Positions 1 through 9,923 of a stretch of 64,000 nt of DNA are shown here, piece after piece. The stretch comes from Thalassomonas actiniarum (GTDB taxonomy: Bacteria > Pseudomonadota > Gammaproteobacteria > Enterobacterales > Alteromonadaceae), in NCBI RefSeq assembly GCF_000948975.2, contig NZ_CP059735.1:4772603-4836602 (forward strand), written 5' to 3'. The notes beneath the pieces are model-generated. The model saw only the letters and a program-made list of their open reading frames with translations. It was not told the DNA's origin and did no database searches. The position numbers and the translations under genes were made by a program. Every line of letters begins with the position of its first letter. The stretch's first letter is position 1.

Positions 1-1236
1 GGCCATATAAGTCCCTACGGTATAACCAAGCACAGCCAACAAGACACCCACCGGCGCCAGCGACGGGTGGAAGGTTGAAGCAACCACAGGGGCCGAAGCC
101 GCACCGCCGACATTCGCCTGACTGCCAACTGCCATGTAAAACAGCGGCGCCTTAATAAGCTTGGCCACCACTAACATCAAAGTGGCATGGATTAACATCC
201 AGATAATACCAATGACAAAATAAATCGGTGCATCGGCAATCATAGTCACATCCATCTTCATACCGATAGTAGCAATCAGCACATAAAGGAAAGCTGAGCC
301 CACTTTTGAAGCACCGGCCCCTTCAAGCTCTCTTACCCGGGTGAAAGATAGAATAATACCAACGGTAGTCGCGAAAATAATCATCCAGAAGAACTTGCTG
401 TGGAAACTGAAGTTCTTCAAATCAGGGTGGTTTTCAACGAAGTACGGGGTGACAGTATCTGCAAACAAATGGGCAAAGCCGGTAACACCTAGACCGATAG
501 CCAGGATGATCATCAAATCAGGTAAGGTGGCGATACGCGAATGCTGCTGGTGAAAGTTTTCAACCTTTTCTTTTAATGCCGTGATAGCGCTGACATCGGC
601 ACCGGTTTTTGCATCTATGGTTTTCGCTTTGGCCGCCATAATCAGCAGCACCGCCATCCATAGGTTAGCCACGATAACATCTACCGTGACCATGGCCGAG
701 AAGATCTGATCGCCGGCTTCATAAATTTCTTTCATTGCCGCCTGGTTGGCGCTACCGCCAATCCAGCTGCCGGCAACTGTGGTCATACCGCGCCATACAG
801 CTTCAGGGCCTTGTACACCAAGCAGTTCCGGGCTGATAGCAGAAACCACCAATATCGCAATAGGCCCGCCGATGACGATACCTATGGTGCCGGTAAAGAA
901 TAAAATAATCGCTTTACTGCCAAGGCCCATGATGGCTTTTAAATCGACACTTAAGGTCAGCAACACCAGACAGGCAGGCAATAAATAACGGGAAGCAACG
1001 TAATAAAGCTTAGATTCTTCGCCGTTCACCACGCCAAAGGTGTTTAACAGCGAGGGTAAAAAGTAACACACCAGTACCGCAGGTACTACGCTATAAAATT
1101 TCTTCCAAAAACTATTGGTGCTGTGGGCGGTGTAGAACACCAATCCCAGCATGATTGCCAGAAAACCCATGATAGTCGCATCATTGGTGATCATCGGGGC
1201 ATGGTGAACAGCTTCAGTCAGATTTGCTGCAGACAT
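1..1236 (-). CDS. DUF819 family integral membrane protein (3' end outside window)
   Basis: The frame is open from an ATG at 1236 down to base 1 (412 codons) without a stop, so only the C-terminus is missing; DUF819 (YjcL-like) proteins are around 400 residues, so little is lost. The translation starts MSAANLTEAVHHAPMI and is a series of hydrophobic segments separated by short polar loops. Gly/Ala-rich membrane motifs such as TVAGSWIGGSANQAA and VGSQANVGGAASAPVVA are typical of this transporter-like family. A GGAG Shine-Dalgarno lies just upstream of the ATG. The substrate of DUF819 proteins is not known to me. It follows sirB1 by 22 bp on the same strand and may be read through from that operon. 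Confidence 0.85.
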   Translation of the reverse strand, partial: MSAANLTEAVHHAPMITNDATIMGFLAIMLGLVFYTAHSTNSFWKKFYSVVPAVLVCYFLPSLLNTFGVVNGEESKLYYVASRYLLPACLVLLTLSVDLKAIMGLGSKAIILFFTGTIGIVIGGPIAILVVSAISPELLGVQGPEAVWRGMTTVAGSWIGGSANQAAMKEIYEAGDQIFSAMVTVDVIVANLWMAVLLIMAAKAKTIDAKTGADVSAITALKEKVENFHQQHSRIATLPDLMIILAIGLGVTGFAHLFADTVTPYFVENHPDLKNFSFHSKFFWMIIFATTVGIILSFTRVRELEGAGASKVGSAFLYVLIATIGMKMDVTMIADAPIYFVIGIIWMLIHATLMLVVAKLIKAPLFYMAVGSQANVGGAASAPVVASTFHPSLAPVGVLLAVLGYTVGTYMA

Positions 1237-1258
1237 AATTTCTCCGTGGTTCTTATTA

Positions 1259-2059
1259 TTAATGTATTACGGTATCGGCAATACGTATGTTATCTAGTTG
1301 TAATTTCAGCAGCTGGGCCGCCGGGTCCTTCGGGCATTGCTCAACAAAAAACCGATAGTCGTCGTAAGCCACTTTAAAACAATCGAGCTGATGTAATAAA
1401 AAGCCGCGATCTCTGCGCTCAAACGGATCATCCGGGCGCATCGCCAATAAAACATCGACACATTTAAGTGCCAGGTCAAAGACCTGCTCGCGGATAAGGG
1501 CATTTTTTATTGACGTGACATGATCCAGCAACAAACTCTTGTGGCTGATCGGCAGCAACTCCTGCTGGCTCGGATCCCCTTCGATATCGTCCATGCGTTT
1601 ATCCAGCTCATGCCAGTTCAGGGATTCGCCGGTCACGGGATCGAAAATAATGGCATAGATATCATCGCACACCACACGGATCATATTCTTTTCCGGTACA
1701 TAGATAATATCGACGTCAAAGCCGCATTCTGTGATGATGTGGTGAATAAGGATCACTTTTAAACTCGGCGCCAGGGCGCGGAAATTAATGCCCGATTCCA
1801 AGCGGTGGCCGGTTAACGGCCAAAAATCCCGGTATTCATCCAGAAACAGATGGCGAACAAACAATTCATTGATCAATTGCTCTACCTGCTCCAGCGGCTC
1901 GTCTATTTCTTCAATAACCGCCAGGCATTCTTTGATCAGCTTATCCAGGGCATCGGCGAAAATACCGGAAGAAGCAAAAATATGCTCTTCGAGTAACACC
2001 ACCGACTGGATTAAATCTTTTTCATCCGATTTTATCTCGGACAACAACAAGTCATTCAT
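1259..2059 (-). CDS. sirB1: SirB1 family protein (transglutaminase-like fold plus TPR)
   Basis: A 266-residue protein of the SirB1/YchA type. The N-terminal two thirds match the transglutaminase-like SirB1 region (FLDEYRDFWPLTGHRLESG is the hallmark segment). The C-terminal part, with PDDPFERRDRGFLLHQL and CPKDPAAQLLKL, is the helical TPR-like repeat found at the end of this family. Position downstream of prmC and sirB2 reproduces the E. coli order hemA-prfA-prmC-ychQ-ychA. No clear Shine-Dalgarno precedes the ATG. The catalytic role is unknown; the family lacks an assigned substrate. Confidence 0.9.
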   Translation of the reverse strand: MNDLLLSEIKSDEKDLIQSVVLLEEHIFASSGIFADALDKLIKECLAVIEEIDEPLEQVEQLINELFVRHLFLDEYRDFWPLTGHRLESGINFRALAPSLKVILIHHIITECGFDVDIIYVPEKNMIRVVCDDIYAIIFDPVTGESLNWHELDKRMDDIEGDPSQQELLPISHKSLLLDHVTSIKNALIREQVFDLALKCVDVLLAMRPDDPFERRDRGFLLHQLDCFKVAYDDYRFFVEQCPKDPAAQLLKLQLDNIRIADTVIH

Positions 2060-2109
2060 TTAATTTATTTGTTTACTATAAAAAACAGCAAAAAAGTCAG
2101 CCATCGCGA

Positions 2110-2159
2110 ATTAATCCTCTTCTATGGGGATTAATCGGCATTTTTAAAGTAAAAATGCC
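2110..2159 (-). other. two consecutive intercistronic hairpins between sirB2 and sirB1
   Basis: Bases 2137-2145 (GGCATTTTT) and 2151-2159 (AAAAATGCC) form a perfect 9-bp stem. Bases 2110-2117 (ATTAATCC) and 2128-2135 (GGATTAAT) form a perfect 8-bp stem. Neither is followed by a T-tract on the minus strand, so I read them as mRNA stability or processing structures or weak terminators inside the operon. Confidence 0.45.
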
Positions 2160-2187
2160 CTTGGCAACGGCTTTTTCTTCTTAAGCC

Positions 2188-2556
2188 TTATAAAAACATG
2201 GTCTCTTTGGTCATTGCCAGGCGAAAAACCAGCATTACCCAACCCATGGCGCCCAAATAACCGATAAACTGCATCATACGGTTTCTGGCTAATTTCAACG
2301 TATAATAACCGGTAAAGATATAGGCGATCACCGCCAATAGTTTCTCTCCCAGCCATAGCTGTTCCAGCGGGTTGATCATCAGCTTCACCGCCATGGCCAC
2401 ACCTAAAGCCAGTAGCAAGGTATCAATGACATGCGGGGTAATTTTAACGACTTTTTTCGTTAACCAGGCCGACTCGGTTAAAGTCCAGACAAAACGTAAG
2501 GTAAACAAAGCAATGCTCAGCACCGCAAGCGTCATATGAAGATGTTTGAACATCAT
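2188..2556 (-). CDS. sirB2: SirB2 family inner-membrane protein
   Basis: 122 residues, almost entirely four hydrophobic helices, with the SirB2/YchQ pattern of an N-terminal KHLHMTLAVLSIALFTLRF and a C-terminal YTLKLARNRMMQFIGYLGAMGWVM. An AAGGA Shine-Dalgarno sits 6 nt before the ATG at 2556. It lies between prmC (10 bp upstream) and sirB1, the conserved gammaproteobacterial order, so it is probably in the prfA-prmC operon. Biochemical function is not established. Confidence 0.9.
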   Translation of the reverse strand: MMFKHLHMTLAVLSIALFTLRFVWTLTESAWLTKKVVKITPHVIDTLLLALGVAMAVKLMINPLEQLWLGEKLLAVIAYIFTGYYTLKLARNRMMQFIGYLGAMGWVMLVFRLAMTKETMFL

Positions 2557-2566
2557 AATAATTCCT

Positions 2567-3430
2567 TTAATTTTTAAGTTTATTAATTATCCAGTTTGCC
2601 TGGGTGATCCTGTCATTACCGGCAAAGTCTTTGGTCGTTTTAGCATCCGTATAACCTAAACCGGTTAAAATCTTGCGTACCGCCAGCCCCTGCTCAAAAC
2701 CATGCTCAAAATAGAGGCTGCCGCCGTCGGCCAAATAATCTTTGGCGCCGGTGGCTATGGTGATAATATCCGCCAGACCGTTTTCTGCCGCCACCAGCGC
2801 CGTTTCCGGTTCAAAGCGCACATCCCCTTCACTGAGGTGTTTATCCCCGCCATCGATATAGGGCGGGTTAGAGACGATAACCTCGAACTTTTTATCCTTT
2901 GCCACCTGCTTGAACCAGTCACTTTGGTAGATCTTGACCCGCTCCAGCTTTAACTGCCGGGCATTTTCCCGGGCAAGCGCCACCGCATCAATATTAAAGT
3001 CCACCGCATCAAGCTGCCAGCCAGGCTGCTCAGAGGCCAGCGCCAGGGCGATTGCCCCTGTGCCCGTGCCGAGATCCAGGCAGTTTAGCTTATTTTGCTG
3101 ATGACACGCCAGCACCTGCTCCACCAGTACTTCGGTGTCGGGCCTTGGGATCAAAGTGGCGGGCGATACTTTTAACGGCAGTGACCAGAACTCTTTTATG
3201 CCGGTAATATATGCTACCGGCTCACCGTTTTGTCTGCGCTCAAGCAGCCGGATAAAGTGTACAAACACCTCATCGGCAATGATCTTTTCCGGCCAGGTAT
3301 GTAAATAGCTAAGCTCTTTACCCAGCACATGACACAACAGGACCTGGGCATCGAGCCTGGCGCTGTCGGAGCTTTCAAGCAATAAAGCCGCCCCCTGCTC
3401 AACTAATCGGGCAAGGGGCGCATTACTCAT
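2567..3430 (-). CDS. prmC: release factor glutamine methyltransferase PrmC (HemK)
   Basis: PrmC uses S-adenosylmethionine to N5-methylate the glutamine of the GGQ motif of release factors RF1 and RF2. The SAM-binding motif DLGTGTGAIALALA is at about residues 119-132 and the substrate-amide-binding NPPY at about 188-191. The EFWSLPL..SPATLIPRPDTE block joins the N-terminal helical domain to the Rossmann domain. I chose the ATG at 3430 (287 residues), which aligns best with the 277-residue E. coli protein; an in-frame GTG at 3463 would add 11 residues. Neither start has a good Shine-Dalgarno. It follows its substrate gene prfA, as usual. Confidence 0.95.
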   Translation of the reverse strand: MSNAPLARLVEQGAALLLESSDSARLDAQVLLCHVLGKELSYLHTWPEKIIADEVFVHFIRLLERRQNGEPVAYITGIKEFWSLPLKVSPATLIPRPDTEVLVEQVLACHQQNKLNCLDLGTGTGAIALALASEQPGWQLDAVDFNIDAVALARENARQLKLERVKIYQSDWFKQVAKDKKFEVIVSNPPYIDGGDKHLSEGDVRFEPETALVAAENGLADIITIATGAKDYLADGGSLYFEHGFEQGLAVRKILTGLGYTDAKTTKDFAGNDRITQANWIINKLKN

Positions 3431-3504
3431 GGATGTTTGCAAAGTATTAACACTCACTGACACTGGGACCGGTAATTAACGGGGCGATTAACGGCATCAG
3501 CCGG

Positions 3505-4596
3505 TTAATCGTTTTGCTCCGCCAGGGCTGCCAGCAGATCCGCCTGGTTTTCCTGTAAAATAGGCTCCATCACCAGCTGCAAATTACCTTCGATCACTTC
3601 ATTTAACCGGTACAAGGTTAAGTTGATACGATGATCTGTCATCCGCCCCTGGGGATAGTTGTAAGTACGGATGCGCTCGGAGCGATCACCACTGGCCACC
3701 AGGCTGCGGCGGGAAGATTCTTCTTCGCTGCGGCGCTTATCGTCTTCTGCCTGCTGCAATCTCGCCTGCAATACCGACATCGCCTGCGCCCGGTTTTTAT
3801 GCTGGGAGCGCTGATCCTGACACTCCACTACGACACCGGTAGGAATATGGGTAATACGAATGGCCGAGTCGGTTTTGTTAACATGCTGTCCACCGGCACC
3901 CGATGCCCTGAAAGTATCAACTTTCAAGTCGGCCTTGTTGATTTCAATGGCATCCGATTCGGGGATTTCCGGCATCACCACCACAGTACAGGCCGAGGTA
4001 TGTACCCGCCCCTGGGATTCGGTTTCCGGTACCCTTTGTACCCTGTGACCGCCGGACTCAAATTTCATCTGCCCGTAAACCCCTTCACCGACGATTTTGG
4101 CGATAATTTCTTTAAAACCGCCCTGCTCGCTTTCATTGGCATTCATCAATTCGATGCGCCAGCCCTGCTTTTCGGCATAACGGCTGTACATACGGAAAAT
4201 ATCACCGGCAAAAATCGCCGCTTCATCACCACCGGCACCGGCGCGGATCTCCACGAAACAGTTGTTGTCGTCATTGGGATCTTTAGGCAGTAACAGAATT
4301 TGTAAATCGCTTTCCAGGTTTTCTAATGCCTCTTTCGCCGCCTTAAACTCTTCCTGCGCCATATCCCGCATATCGGGATCGTCGTCTTTGAGCATTTCTT
4401 CGGCGGTGGCAAAATCGTTTTCCGCCTCTTTATAGGCGGTGAAAACCGAGGTCACTTCTTCAAGTTGGGAGAATTCTTTGGACAGGGCTTTAAATTTATC
4501 CTGATCCGCTATGGTCTCGGGATCAGATAATAAAGCCTGTACTTCCTCAAAGCGTTCCATTAACACTTCAAGCTTATGGTAAACTGACTTTTTCAT
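3505..4596 (-). CDS. prfA: peptide chain release factor 1
   Basis: RF1 decodes UAA and UAG stops and triggers peptidyl-tRNA hydrolysis. The 363-residue protein has the catalytic GGQ at residues 235-237 inside SGAGGQHVN; this glutamine is the PrmC target encoded next door. The stop-codon recognition tripeptide is PET (190-192 in [12 protein letters not shown]) rather than the PAT of E. coli; PET also occurs in other bacterial RF1 proteins. The C-terminal [18 protein letters not shown] block is also class-specific. It sits 199 bp downstream of hemA and 74 bp upstream of the chosen prmC start. Confidence 0.97.
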   Translation of the reverse strand: MKKSVYHKLEVLMERFEEVQALLSDPETIADQDKFKALSKEFSQLEEVTSVFTAYKEAENDFATAEEMLKDDDPDMRDMAQEEFKAAKEALENLESDLQILLLPKDPNDDNNCFVEIRAGAGGDEAAIFAGDIFRMYSRYAEKQGWRIELMNANESEQGGFKEIIAKIVGEGVYGQMKFESGGHRVQRVPETESQGRVHTSACTVVVMPEIPESDAIEINKADLKVDTFRASGAGGQHVNKTDSAIRITHIPTGVVVECQDQRSQHKNRAQAMSVLQARLQQAEDDKRRSEEESSRRSLVASGDRSERIRTYNYPQGRMTDHRINLTLYRLNEVIEGNLQLVMEPILQENQADLLAALAEQND

Positions 4597-4795
4597 TAAA
4601 TAATACTTTTAAATTCGATAATATGTGCTAGCAATGCACCTAGTATATCTAGTCGGGGGGTAAGTCGCAGCTATTTCCTTGGTTATTTCTCAAATAAATA
4701 GCTTTTAACGGGGAAATCAGGGGAAACACCGGCCATCAGGCTCGTTTTATTGGTTAAACAAAGCTGACAACCGGTCGGTTTTACCGGGAAAATAT

Positions 4796-6061
4796 CTACT
4801 TTTGATCCAGGTTGAAAATATCTCTCAGGTAAATCAGCTTATCCAAATCACCGCCCTGGGCCGCCGACTGCAACGCACTGGTAGGGGCATGCATTAATTT
4901 ATTAGTGAGTTTGGTTGCCAGCTCGGCTACCACCGCCTCGGGGTTTTTATTGCCTTTAAGCTGCAGCAGGGCTTTTTCAATCAACACATCGCGGTGTTCC
5001 TGGCACTGGTTACGGTAACTGAGCACCGCATCCTGGGTATTCAGGCCCCTTAACCAGGACATAAAACTGTCGGTTTGGGTATTGACCATACCCTCTGCCT
5101 GTACCGCGGCCTTACGGCGGTTGGCGATATTTTTGGCAATAATGCCCTGCAAGTCATCCACCGTATATAAGAACACGTCTTCAAGCTCGGCTACCTGCTC
5201 TTCGATATCACGCGGCACCGCCAAATCCACCATAAAAATAGGCTGGTGCTTGCGCTGCTCCAGTGCATGTTCCACCATGCCTTTACCTATAATAGGTAAA
5301 GTCGAACCGGTAGAGCTGATAACAATATCGGCGTTGCTGATTTGCTCGGGGATCTGCGCCAGGGTGATGACATCCGCACCGACCTGCTCCGCCATGGCCT
5401 CTGCCCGGGCCAAAGTCCGGTTGGCAACGGTAATGTTGCCGACATTATTCTCGTATAAATGTTTCGCCACCAGTTCAATGGTTTCCCCGGCGCCGACCAG
5501 CAACACCCGCACCTTTTTCAGGTTGGCAAAAATATGTTTGGCTAAATTCACCGCGGCAAAGGCGACAGAGACGGCACTGGCGCCGATTTCGGTTTCTGTC
5601 CTGACCTGTTTTGCCACCCCGAAGGTTCGCTGGAACAAACGGTCCATGACCAGCGCCATAGAATCTGCGGCTTTCGCCTGACTGTAGGCCTGCTTCATTT
5701 GTCCGAGAATTTGCGGCTCCCCCAGTACCAGGGAATCTAAACCACAAGCTACCCGCATCATATGATTAACTGCGGCTTTATCCTGATGCCAATACAAACT
5801 CGGGGAAATAGTCGCCCCCGGCACCTGGTGATAGCTTTCCAGCCAGCGCACTATGCGCTCCTGGGTCTGGGCCATATCGCCATCCTGTACCAGATATAAC
5901 TCAGTGCGGTTACAGGTAGATAAAATAGCAGCTTCGCGACATTGCACAGAAGAAAGCATTTCCTGCAGGGCTTGAGTTAAGTGATCAGGGCTAAAAGAAA
6001 TCTTTTCCCTGACCGCAACGGGTGCAGTTTTATGATTAATACCAACAGCTACTATGGACAT
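4796..6061 (-). CDS. hemA: glutamyl-tRNA reductase
   Basis: HemA reduces glutamyl-tRNA(Glu) to glutamate-1-semialdehyde with NADPH, the first step of C5-pathway tetrapyrrole synthesis. The catalytic cysteine is C50 in STCNRTELYL, followed by the LDSLVLGEPQILGQMKQAY signature, the NADPH-binding VLLVGAGETIELVAKHL and the C-terminal dimerisation helix. At 421 residues the length is normal. It is the first gene of the minus-strand block with prfA and prmC and diverges from lolB, exactly as in E. coli. Confidence 0.97.
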   Translation of the reverse strand: MSIVAVGINHKTAPVAVREKISFSPDHLTQALQEMLSSVQCREAAILSTCNRTELYLVQDGDMAQTQERIVRWLESYHQVPGATISPSLYWHQDKAAVNHMMRVACGLDSLVLGEPQILGQMKQAYSQAKAADSMALVMDRLFQRTFGVAKQVRTETEIGASAVSVAFAAVNLAKHIFANLKKVRVLLVGAGETIELVAKHLYENNVGNITVANRTLARAEAMAEQVGADVITLAQIPEQISNADIVISSTGSTLPIIGKGMVEHALEQRKHQPIFMVDLAVPRDIEEQVAELEDVFLYTVDDLQGIIAKNIANRRKAAVQAEGMVNTQTDSFMSWLRGLNTQDAVLSYRNQCQEHRDVLIEKALLQLKGNKNPEAVVAELATKLTNKLMHAPTSALQSAAQGGDLDKLIYLRDIFNLDQK

Positions 6062-6354
6062 AATGCTAAATATTCAGCCTCAGTTAAAATATGGCAAAAG
6101 CGCCATCGGCAGATACCGACCTTGCCACTATATCATTTCAGTCTTTTGCGCGGCTAAAGCCCCACAAGGACATTTATCATCTGCTTGGAAAAAGACACCA
6201 GATAAATATCATCACGGCGATTATCCGCCATTTTTGTATCGGATACTTTAATCTGAAACAAATAACGCGGTAATTTTACGAAATATCCGCCGTGATTGAA
6301 AGCACCTCTTGTTCTGTGTTCAAATAGTCATTCATATTACAACGACAAGAGCAC
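6062..6354. promoter_or_regulatory. divergent hemA/lolB intergenic region
   Basis: This 293-bp gap separates the divergent hemA and lolB genes and must carry promoters for both. A possible lolB promoter is TTGTTC near 6309 with a TCATAT-like -10 about 17 bp on, but the match is weak. Short open frames here look fortuitous. I see no other structure. Confidence 0.4.
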
Positions 6355-6984
6355 ATGATCATCCGCCTGCAACACTTATTCCCCGTCCCGCTGCTGCTTT
6401 TATGGCTCAGTGGCTGCGCGGTTCAACCGCCAGCCCCCTCTGATTCTAGCCTAACTCAGGAAATCAGCGAAAGAAATCAACAACTTTCAGCTTTAAATAA
6501 GTGGAAAATATTGGGCAGGATCGCCTTTATCCAGGCGGATAAACGTGAAAGCGCCTCGTTGAACTGGCGCTATGAGCAGGATCATAACGACAATACCCGC
6601 CAGCGCCTGGACTTGACCGCGCCGCTGGGCATCAATGTCCTGCACCTGGAATCCGACAACGGCCGCCATGTACTGGAAGTGGACGGCGAAGAATATCACA
6701 GCGAGGATCTTGACGCCCTGATCTATTCCCTGACCGGGCTGACCTTGCCGACCCGGGCATTAAGCTACTGGCTCAAAGGCCTGGCGTACCTGCCCCAGGA
6801 TAAACTCAGTTATGACAGCGTTACCCGCTTACCGGTCAAGCTTACCAGCTTGTATGACAACCGGCTCTGGTCGGTAGAGTACCAAAACTACCAACTGGTC
6901 AACCAACACCGCCTGGCGACTAAATTTACCATCACCCAGGCTGAGCTCAATATTAAAATTCTCGTGAAAAAGTGGACCCTGTAA
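6355..6984 (+). CDS. lolB: outer-membrane lipoprotein insertion factor LolB
   Basis: LolB receives lipoproteins from the periplasmic carrier LolA and inserts them into the outer membrane. The 209-residue protein begins with a lipoprotein signal ending in lipobox LSGC (Cys22). Family landmarks follow: NKWKILGRIAF, ASLNWRYEQD, DLTAPLGINVLHL and LPTRALSYWLKGL. Length and place (divergent from hemA, 3 bp before ispE) agree with E. coli. Confidence 0.95.
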   Translation: MIIRLQHLFPVPLLLLWLSGCAVQPPAPSDSSLTQEISERNQQLSALNKWKILGRIAFIQADKRESASLNWRYEQDHNDNTRQRLDLTAPLGINVLHLESDNGRHVLEVDGEEYHSEDLDALIYSLTGLTLPTRALSYWLKGLAYLPQDKLSYDSVTRLPVKLTSLYDNRLWSVEYQNYQLVNQHRLATKFTITQAELNIKILVKKWTL

Positions 6985-6987
6985 ACC

Positions 6988-7902
6988 ATGGCTTTACCCG
7001 TAGACAACACTTCCCCGGACAACTTATCTTTAGATAATAAATTTCACCCGTTTCCGTCACCGGCAAAACTCAATCTGTTTCTGCATGTTGTCGGTCGCCG
7101 CAGCGACGGCTACCATGAACTGCAAACCCTGTTTCAGTTCCTCGACTATGGCGATACCCTGGAGATCAAAGCCACCGACTGCGGCAAAATTCGCTTATTA
7201 ACCCCGATTACCGGGGTCGCCGCAAAAGATAACCTGATAGTCAAAGCCGCGACTATGCTGCAACTCGAAGCCCAAGCTTTGGGACAGGCAAATTTACCCG
7301 GGGCTGAAATTAAAATTGATAAAATTCTGCCCATGGGCGGCGGACTCGGCGGCGGCTCCTCCAATGCCGCTACCGTACTGCTGGCACTCAATGCTTTATG
7401 GCAGCTCAAGCTCAGCACGGAAAAACTCGCCGCTTTAGGTTTAGCCTTAGGGGCCGATGTACCGGTCTTTATTCACGGCTTTGCCGCCTACGCCGAAGGG
7501 GTCGGTGAAAAGCTTACCCCGAGGGATCCCGAAGAATACTGGTATTTAGTCAGCAAACCCAACTGCAGCATCTCAACGGTAAGCGTGTTTACTTCCGATG
7601 ACCTGCCCCGCAATACCGACCGGCAATTAGCCCAAAGCGCAGACATAGATGCCTGCCATAACGATTGCCAGGTAATGGTGATAAAACACTATCCCGAGGT
7701 TGCCAAATTACTGTCTTGGTTGCTAGAATACGCGCCGTCTCAAATGACGGGAACGGGCGCTTGTATCTTCTCGCGCTTCGACTCTAAAGCTGAGGCTTGC
7801 CGCATTCAGGCTCAACTCCCTGACGGGATTGAATCTTTTGTAGCAAAAGGTATCAACCAATCGCCGTTAATACCGGTGATTAAGGCATTGAGCCTTAATT
7901 GA
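6988..7902 (+). CDS. ispE: 4-diphosphocytidyl-2-C-methyl-D-erythritol kinase
   Basis: IspE is the GHMP-family kinase that phosphorylates CDP-methylerythritol in the MEP isoprenoid pathway. The conserved lysine region [23 protein letters not shown] near residues 25-45 is present. The ATP-binding glycine loop [19 protein letters not shown] lies near 112-130 and the [12 protein letters not shown] motif is near the C-terminus. It has 304 residues with a short N-terminal extension relative to E. coli (starting [17 protein letters not shown]). It is probably cotranscribed with lolB, 3 bp apart. Confidence 0.96.
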   Translation: MALPVDNTSPDNLSLDNKFHPFPSPAKLNLFLHVVGRRSDGYHELQTLFQFLDYGDTLEIKATDCGKIRLLTPITGVAAKDNLIVKAATMLQLEAQALGQANLPGAEIKIDKILPMGGGLGGGSSNAATVLLALNALWQLKLSTEKLAALGLALGADVPVFIHGFAAYAEGVGEKLTPRDPEEYWYLVSKPNCSISTVSVFTSDDLPRNTDRQLAQSADIDACHNDCQVMVIKHYPEVAKLLSWLLEYAPSQMTGTGACIFSRFDSKAEACRIQAQLPDGIESFVAKGINQSPLIPVIKALSLN

Positions 7903-8081
7903 ATAAAGAAAATGAGTGAATAAAAACTCAAACAAATACCACGTATGTTGGTAAAATGAACACTGGATAAATGTTATTAATTTGCTAGTACTAGTAGTTA
8001 CCGACAGCATTCATTCGCTTTGGGTTAATTGCTACTGCATAGCGTCATATTTTAATGTCAAAAGTTTCTGAGGAACTGACA

Positions 8082-9029
8082 GTGCCTGACATGAAGATTT
8101 TTGCGGGTAACGCCACCCCTGAACTGGCCGAACAAGTTGCTAATCGCCTTTATATTACCTTAGGCGATGCCAAGGTCGGGAGTTTTAGTGATGGTGAGAT
8201 TAGTGTCGAAATCAATGAAAATGTCCGCGGAGCGGATGTCTTTATTGTTCAATCAACTTGTGCACCAACCAACAATAACTTAATGGAGCTTATTGTTATG
8301 GTTGATGCCTTACGAAGAGCTTCAGCCGGACGTATCACAGCAGTAATGCCCTATTTTGGTTATGCACGCCAGGATAGACGCGTACGTAGTGCCCGCGTCC
8401 CGATTACAGCAAAAGTCGTTGCCGACTTCCTTTCCAGCGTAGGTGTTGACCGGGTATTAACCGTTGACCTGCACGCGGAGCAAATCCAGGGTTTCTTTGA
8501 TGTGCCGGTAGACAATGTCTTTGGTACCCCTATCTTGCTCGAAGACATGCTTGAAAGACAAATTGAGCGCCCTGTGGTGGTTTCTCCTGATATCGGCGGC
8601 GTGGTACGTGCCCGTGCGGTCGCCAAATTATTAGAAGATGCCGACCTGGCCATTATCGACAAACGTCGTCCCAAGGCCAATGTGGCCCAGGTGATGCACA
8701 TTATCGGTGATGTTAAAGACCGCGACTGTTTTATCGTTGACGATATGATAGATACCGGCGGTACATTAGCCAAGGCAGCGGAAGCACTGAAAGAACACGG
8801 TGCCAAGCGGGTATTTGCCTATGCCACTCACCCGGTATTCTCGGGTAATGCCGCTCAAAACCTGGAAAACTCAGTGATTGATGAAGTCGTGGTTACCGAT
8901 TCCATCCCGCTGACGGATGAAATCAAAGCCTTGGGTAAAGTGCGCCAGCTGACCTTAAGCGGCATGTTATCCGAAGCGATCCGCCGGGTAAGCAATGAAG
9001 AGTCTATCTCTGCCATGTTTGACGGTTAA
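8082..9029 (+). CDS. prs: ribose-phosphate pyrophosphokinase (PRPP synthase)
   Basis: Prs makes PRPP from ribose 5-phosphate and ATP for nucleotide, histidine, tryptophan and NAD synthesis. I chose the GTG at 8082: it gives [18 protein letters not shown], a protein of 315 residues (the usual length), and has AGGA at 8071-8074, 7 nt upstream. An in-frame ATG at 8055 would add nine atypical residues and lacks a good ribosome site. Diagnostic motifs are the ATP-binding [18 protein letters not shown], the [13 protein letters not shown] histidine region and the PRPP loop [16 protein letters not shown]. It follows ispE after 179 bp, the standard order. Confidence 0.97.
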   Translation: MPDMKIFAGNATPELAEQVANRLYITLGDAKVGSFSDGEISVEINENVRGADVFIVQSTCAPTNNNLMELIVMVDALRRASAGRITAVMPYFGYARQDRRVRSARVPITAKVVADFLSSVGVDRVLTVDLHAEQIQGFFDVPVDNVFGTPILLEDMLERQIERPVVVSPDIGGVVRARAVAKLLEDADLAIIDKRRPKANVAQVMHIIGDVKDRDCFIVDDMIDTGGTLAKAAEALKEHGAKRVFAYATHPVFSGNAAQNLENSVIDEVVVTDSIPLTDEIKALGKVRQLTLSGMLSEAIRRVSNEESISAMFDG

Positions 9030-9053
9030 TTCAGCCTTGTAAACCTGACATTT

Positions 9054-9076
9054 AAAGCACCTTAGGGTGCTTTTTT
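9054..9076 (+). terminator. rho-independent terminator after prs
   Basis: AAAGCACC (9054-9061) pairs perfectly with GGTGCTTT (9066-9073) across a TTAG loop, and the 3' arm runs into a T-tract. It lies 25 bp past the prs stop. Confidence 0.9.
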
Positions 9077-9280
9077 ATTACCTGGCGATTATTGGCTTAA
9101 GTATTTAACAATAATTACTCGCAAGATTAATAGCTATTATCCGGGGTAAATGTTATCATGCCGCGCCTTTTTTAACCGGTAAGCATTTATTTCCGATAAA
9201 AGCAGCCAATAAAAGAGCAATCGCATTGTTTTTGGTCGCAAAAAACAATGAAACTTAATTTTAAATAAAGAGTATTAAAA

Positions 9281-9904
9281 ATGACTGATTTATTCACTTT
9301 AGATGCTGAAGTACGTACTGACCTGGGGAAAGGTGCGAGCCGCCGCCTACGTCATGCTAACAAAGTTCCAGCTATCATCTACGGTTTAGGCGAAGAGCCG
9401 GTTTCTATCACTTTGGCGCACAACAAAGTATGGCGTGCACAGCAGGAAGAAGCGTTTTACTCTCACGTGTTAAACCTGAACGTTGACGGCAAGAGCGTTG
9501 AAGTTCTGATCAAAGACATGCAGCGTCACCCGCACAAAGAATTAGTAATGCACATGGATTTCCTACGTGTAGATGCTAAAAAAGCCGTTCACACTAACGT
9601 GCCAGTTCACTTCATCAACGAAGAGAACGTAAGCAAAGCCGGTGCTACCATTGCTCACCACGTAACTGAAATCGCCATTTCTTGTCTGCCAGCCAACTTA
9701 CCTGAGTTCATCGAAGTTGACTTAGCCGACCTGGAAGTAGGTCAAACCCTTCACTTATCAGACGTTAAATTCCCGGAAGGCGTTACTTCTGACGAATTAG
9801 CCAAAGGTGAAAGCCACGACCAAGCCGTTGTTACTGCTAACGCTCCTAAGGGCAAAGCTGACGACGCAGAAGGCGAAGCCGAAGCTGAAGAAGCTGCTGA
9901 ATAA
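9281..9904 (+). CDS. rplY: 50S ribosomal protein L25/Ctc (bL25)
   Basis: bL25 binds 5S rRNA. This is the two-domain Ctc-type form (207 residues). The 5S-binding beta-barrel spans about 1-95 with [24 protein letters not shown]; the TL5-type C-terminal domain follows with [22 protein letters not shown]. It ends in a short acidic Ala/Glu tail. Strongly biased codon use (CGT, AAC, GTT) fits high expression. AAAGAG precedes the ATG. pth follows 19 bp downstream, the common rplY-pth arrangement of marine Gammaproteobacteria. Confidence 0.95.
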   Translation: MTDLFTLDAEVRTDLGKGASRRLRHANKVPAIIYGLGEEPVSITLAHNKVWRAQQEEAFYSHVLNLNVDGKSVEVLIKDMQRHPHKELVMHMDFLRVDAKKAVHTNVPVHFINEENVSKAGATIAHHVTEIAISCLPANLPEFIEVDLADLEVGQTLHLSDVKFPEGVTSDELAKGESHDQAVVTANAPKGKADDAEGEAEAEEAAE

Positions 9905-9923
9905 TAGTTAACGAGATCATCTC

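Noticed and set aside
3631-4293. 220-codon plus-strand frame opposite prfA, and similar long frames opposite ybeZ, ybeY and the ABC genes
   Set aside because: They are antisense shadows of well-supported conserved genes and lack protein-like motifs.
6054-6273. Small plus-strand frames in the hemA/lolB gap
   Set aside because: Start inside or next to the hemA start region, no Shine-Dalgarno, composition of a promoter region.
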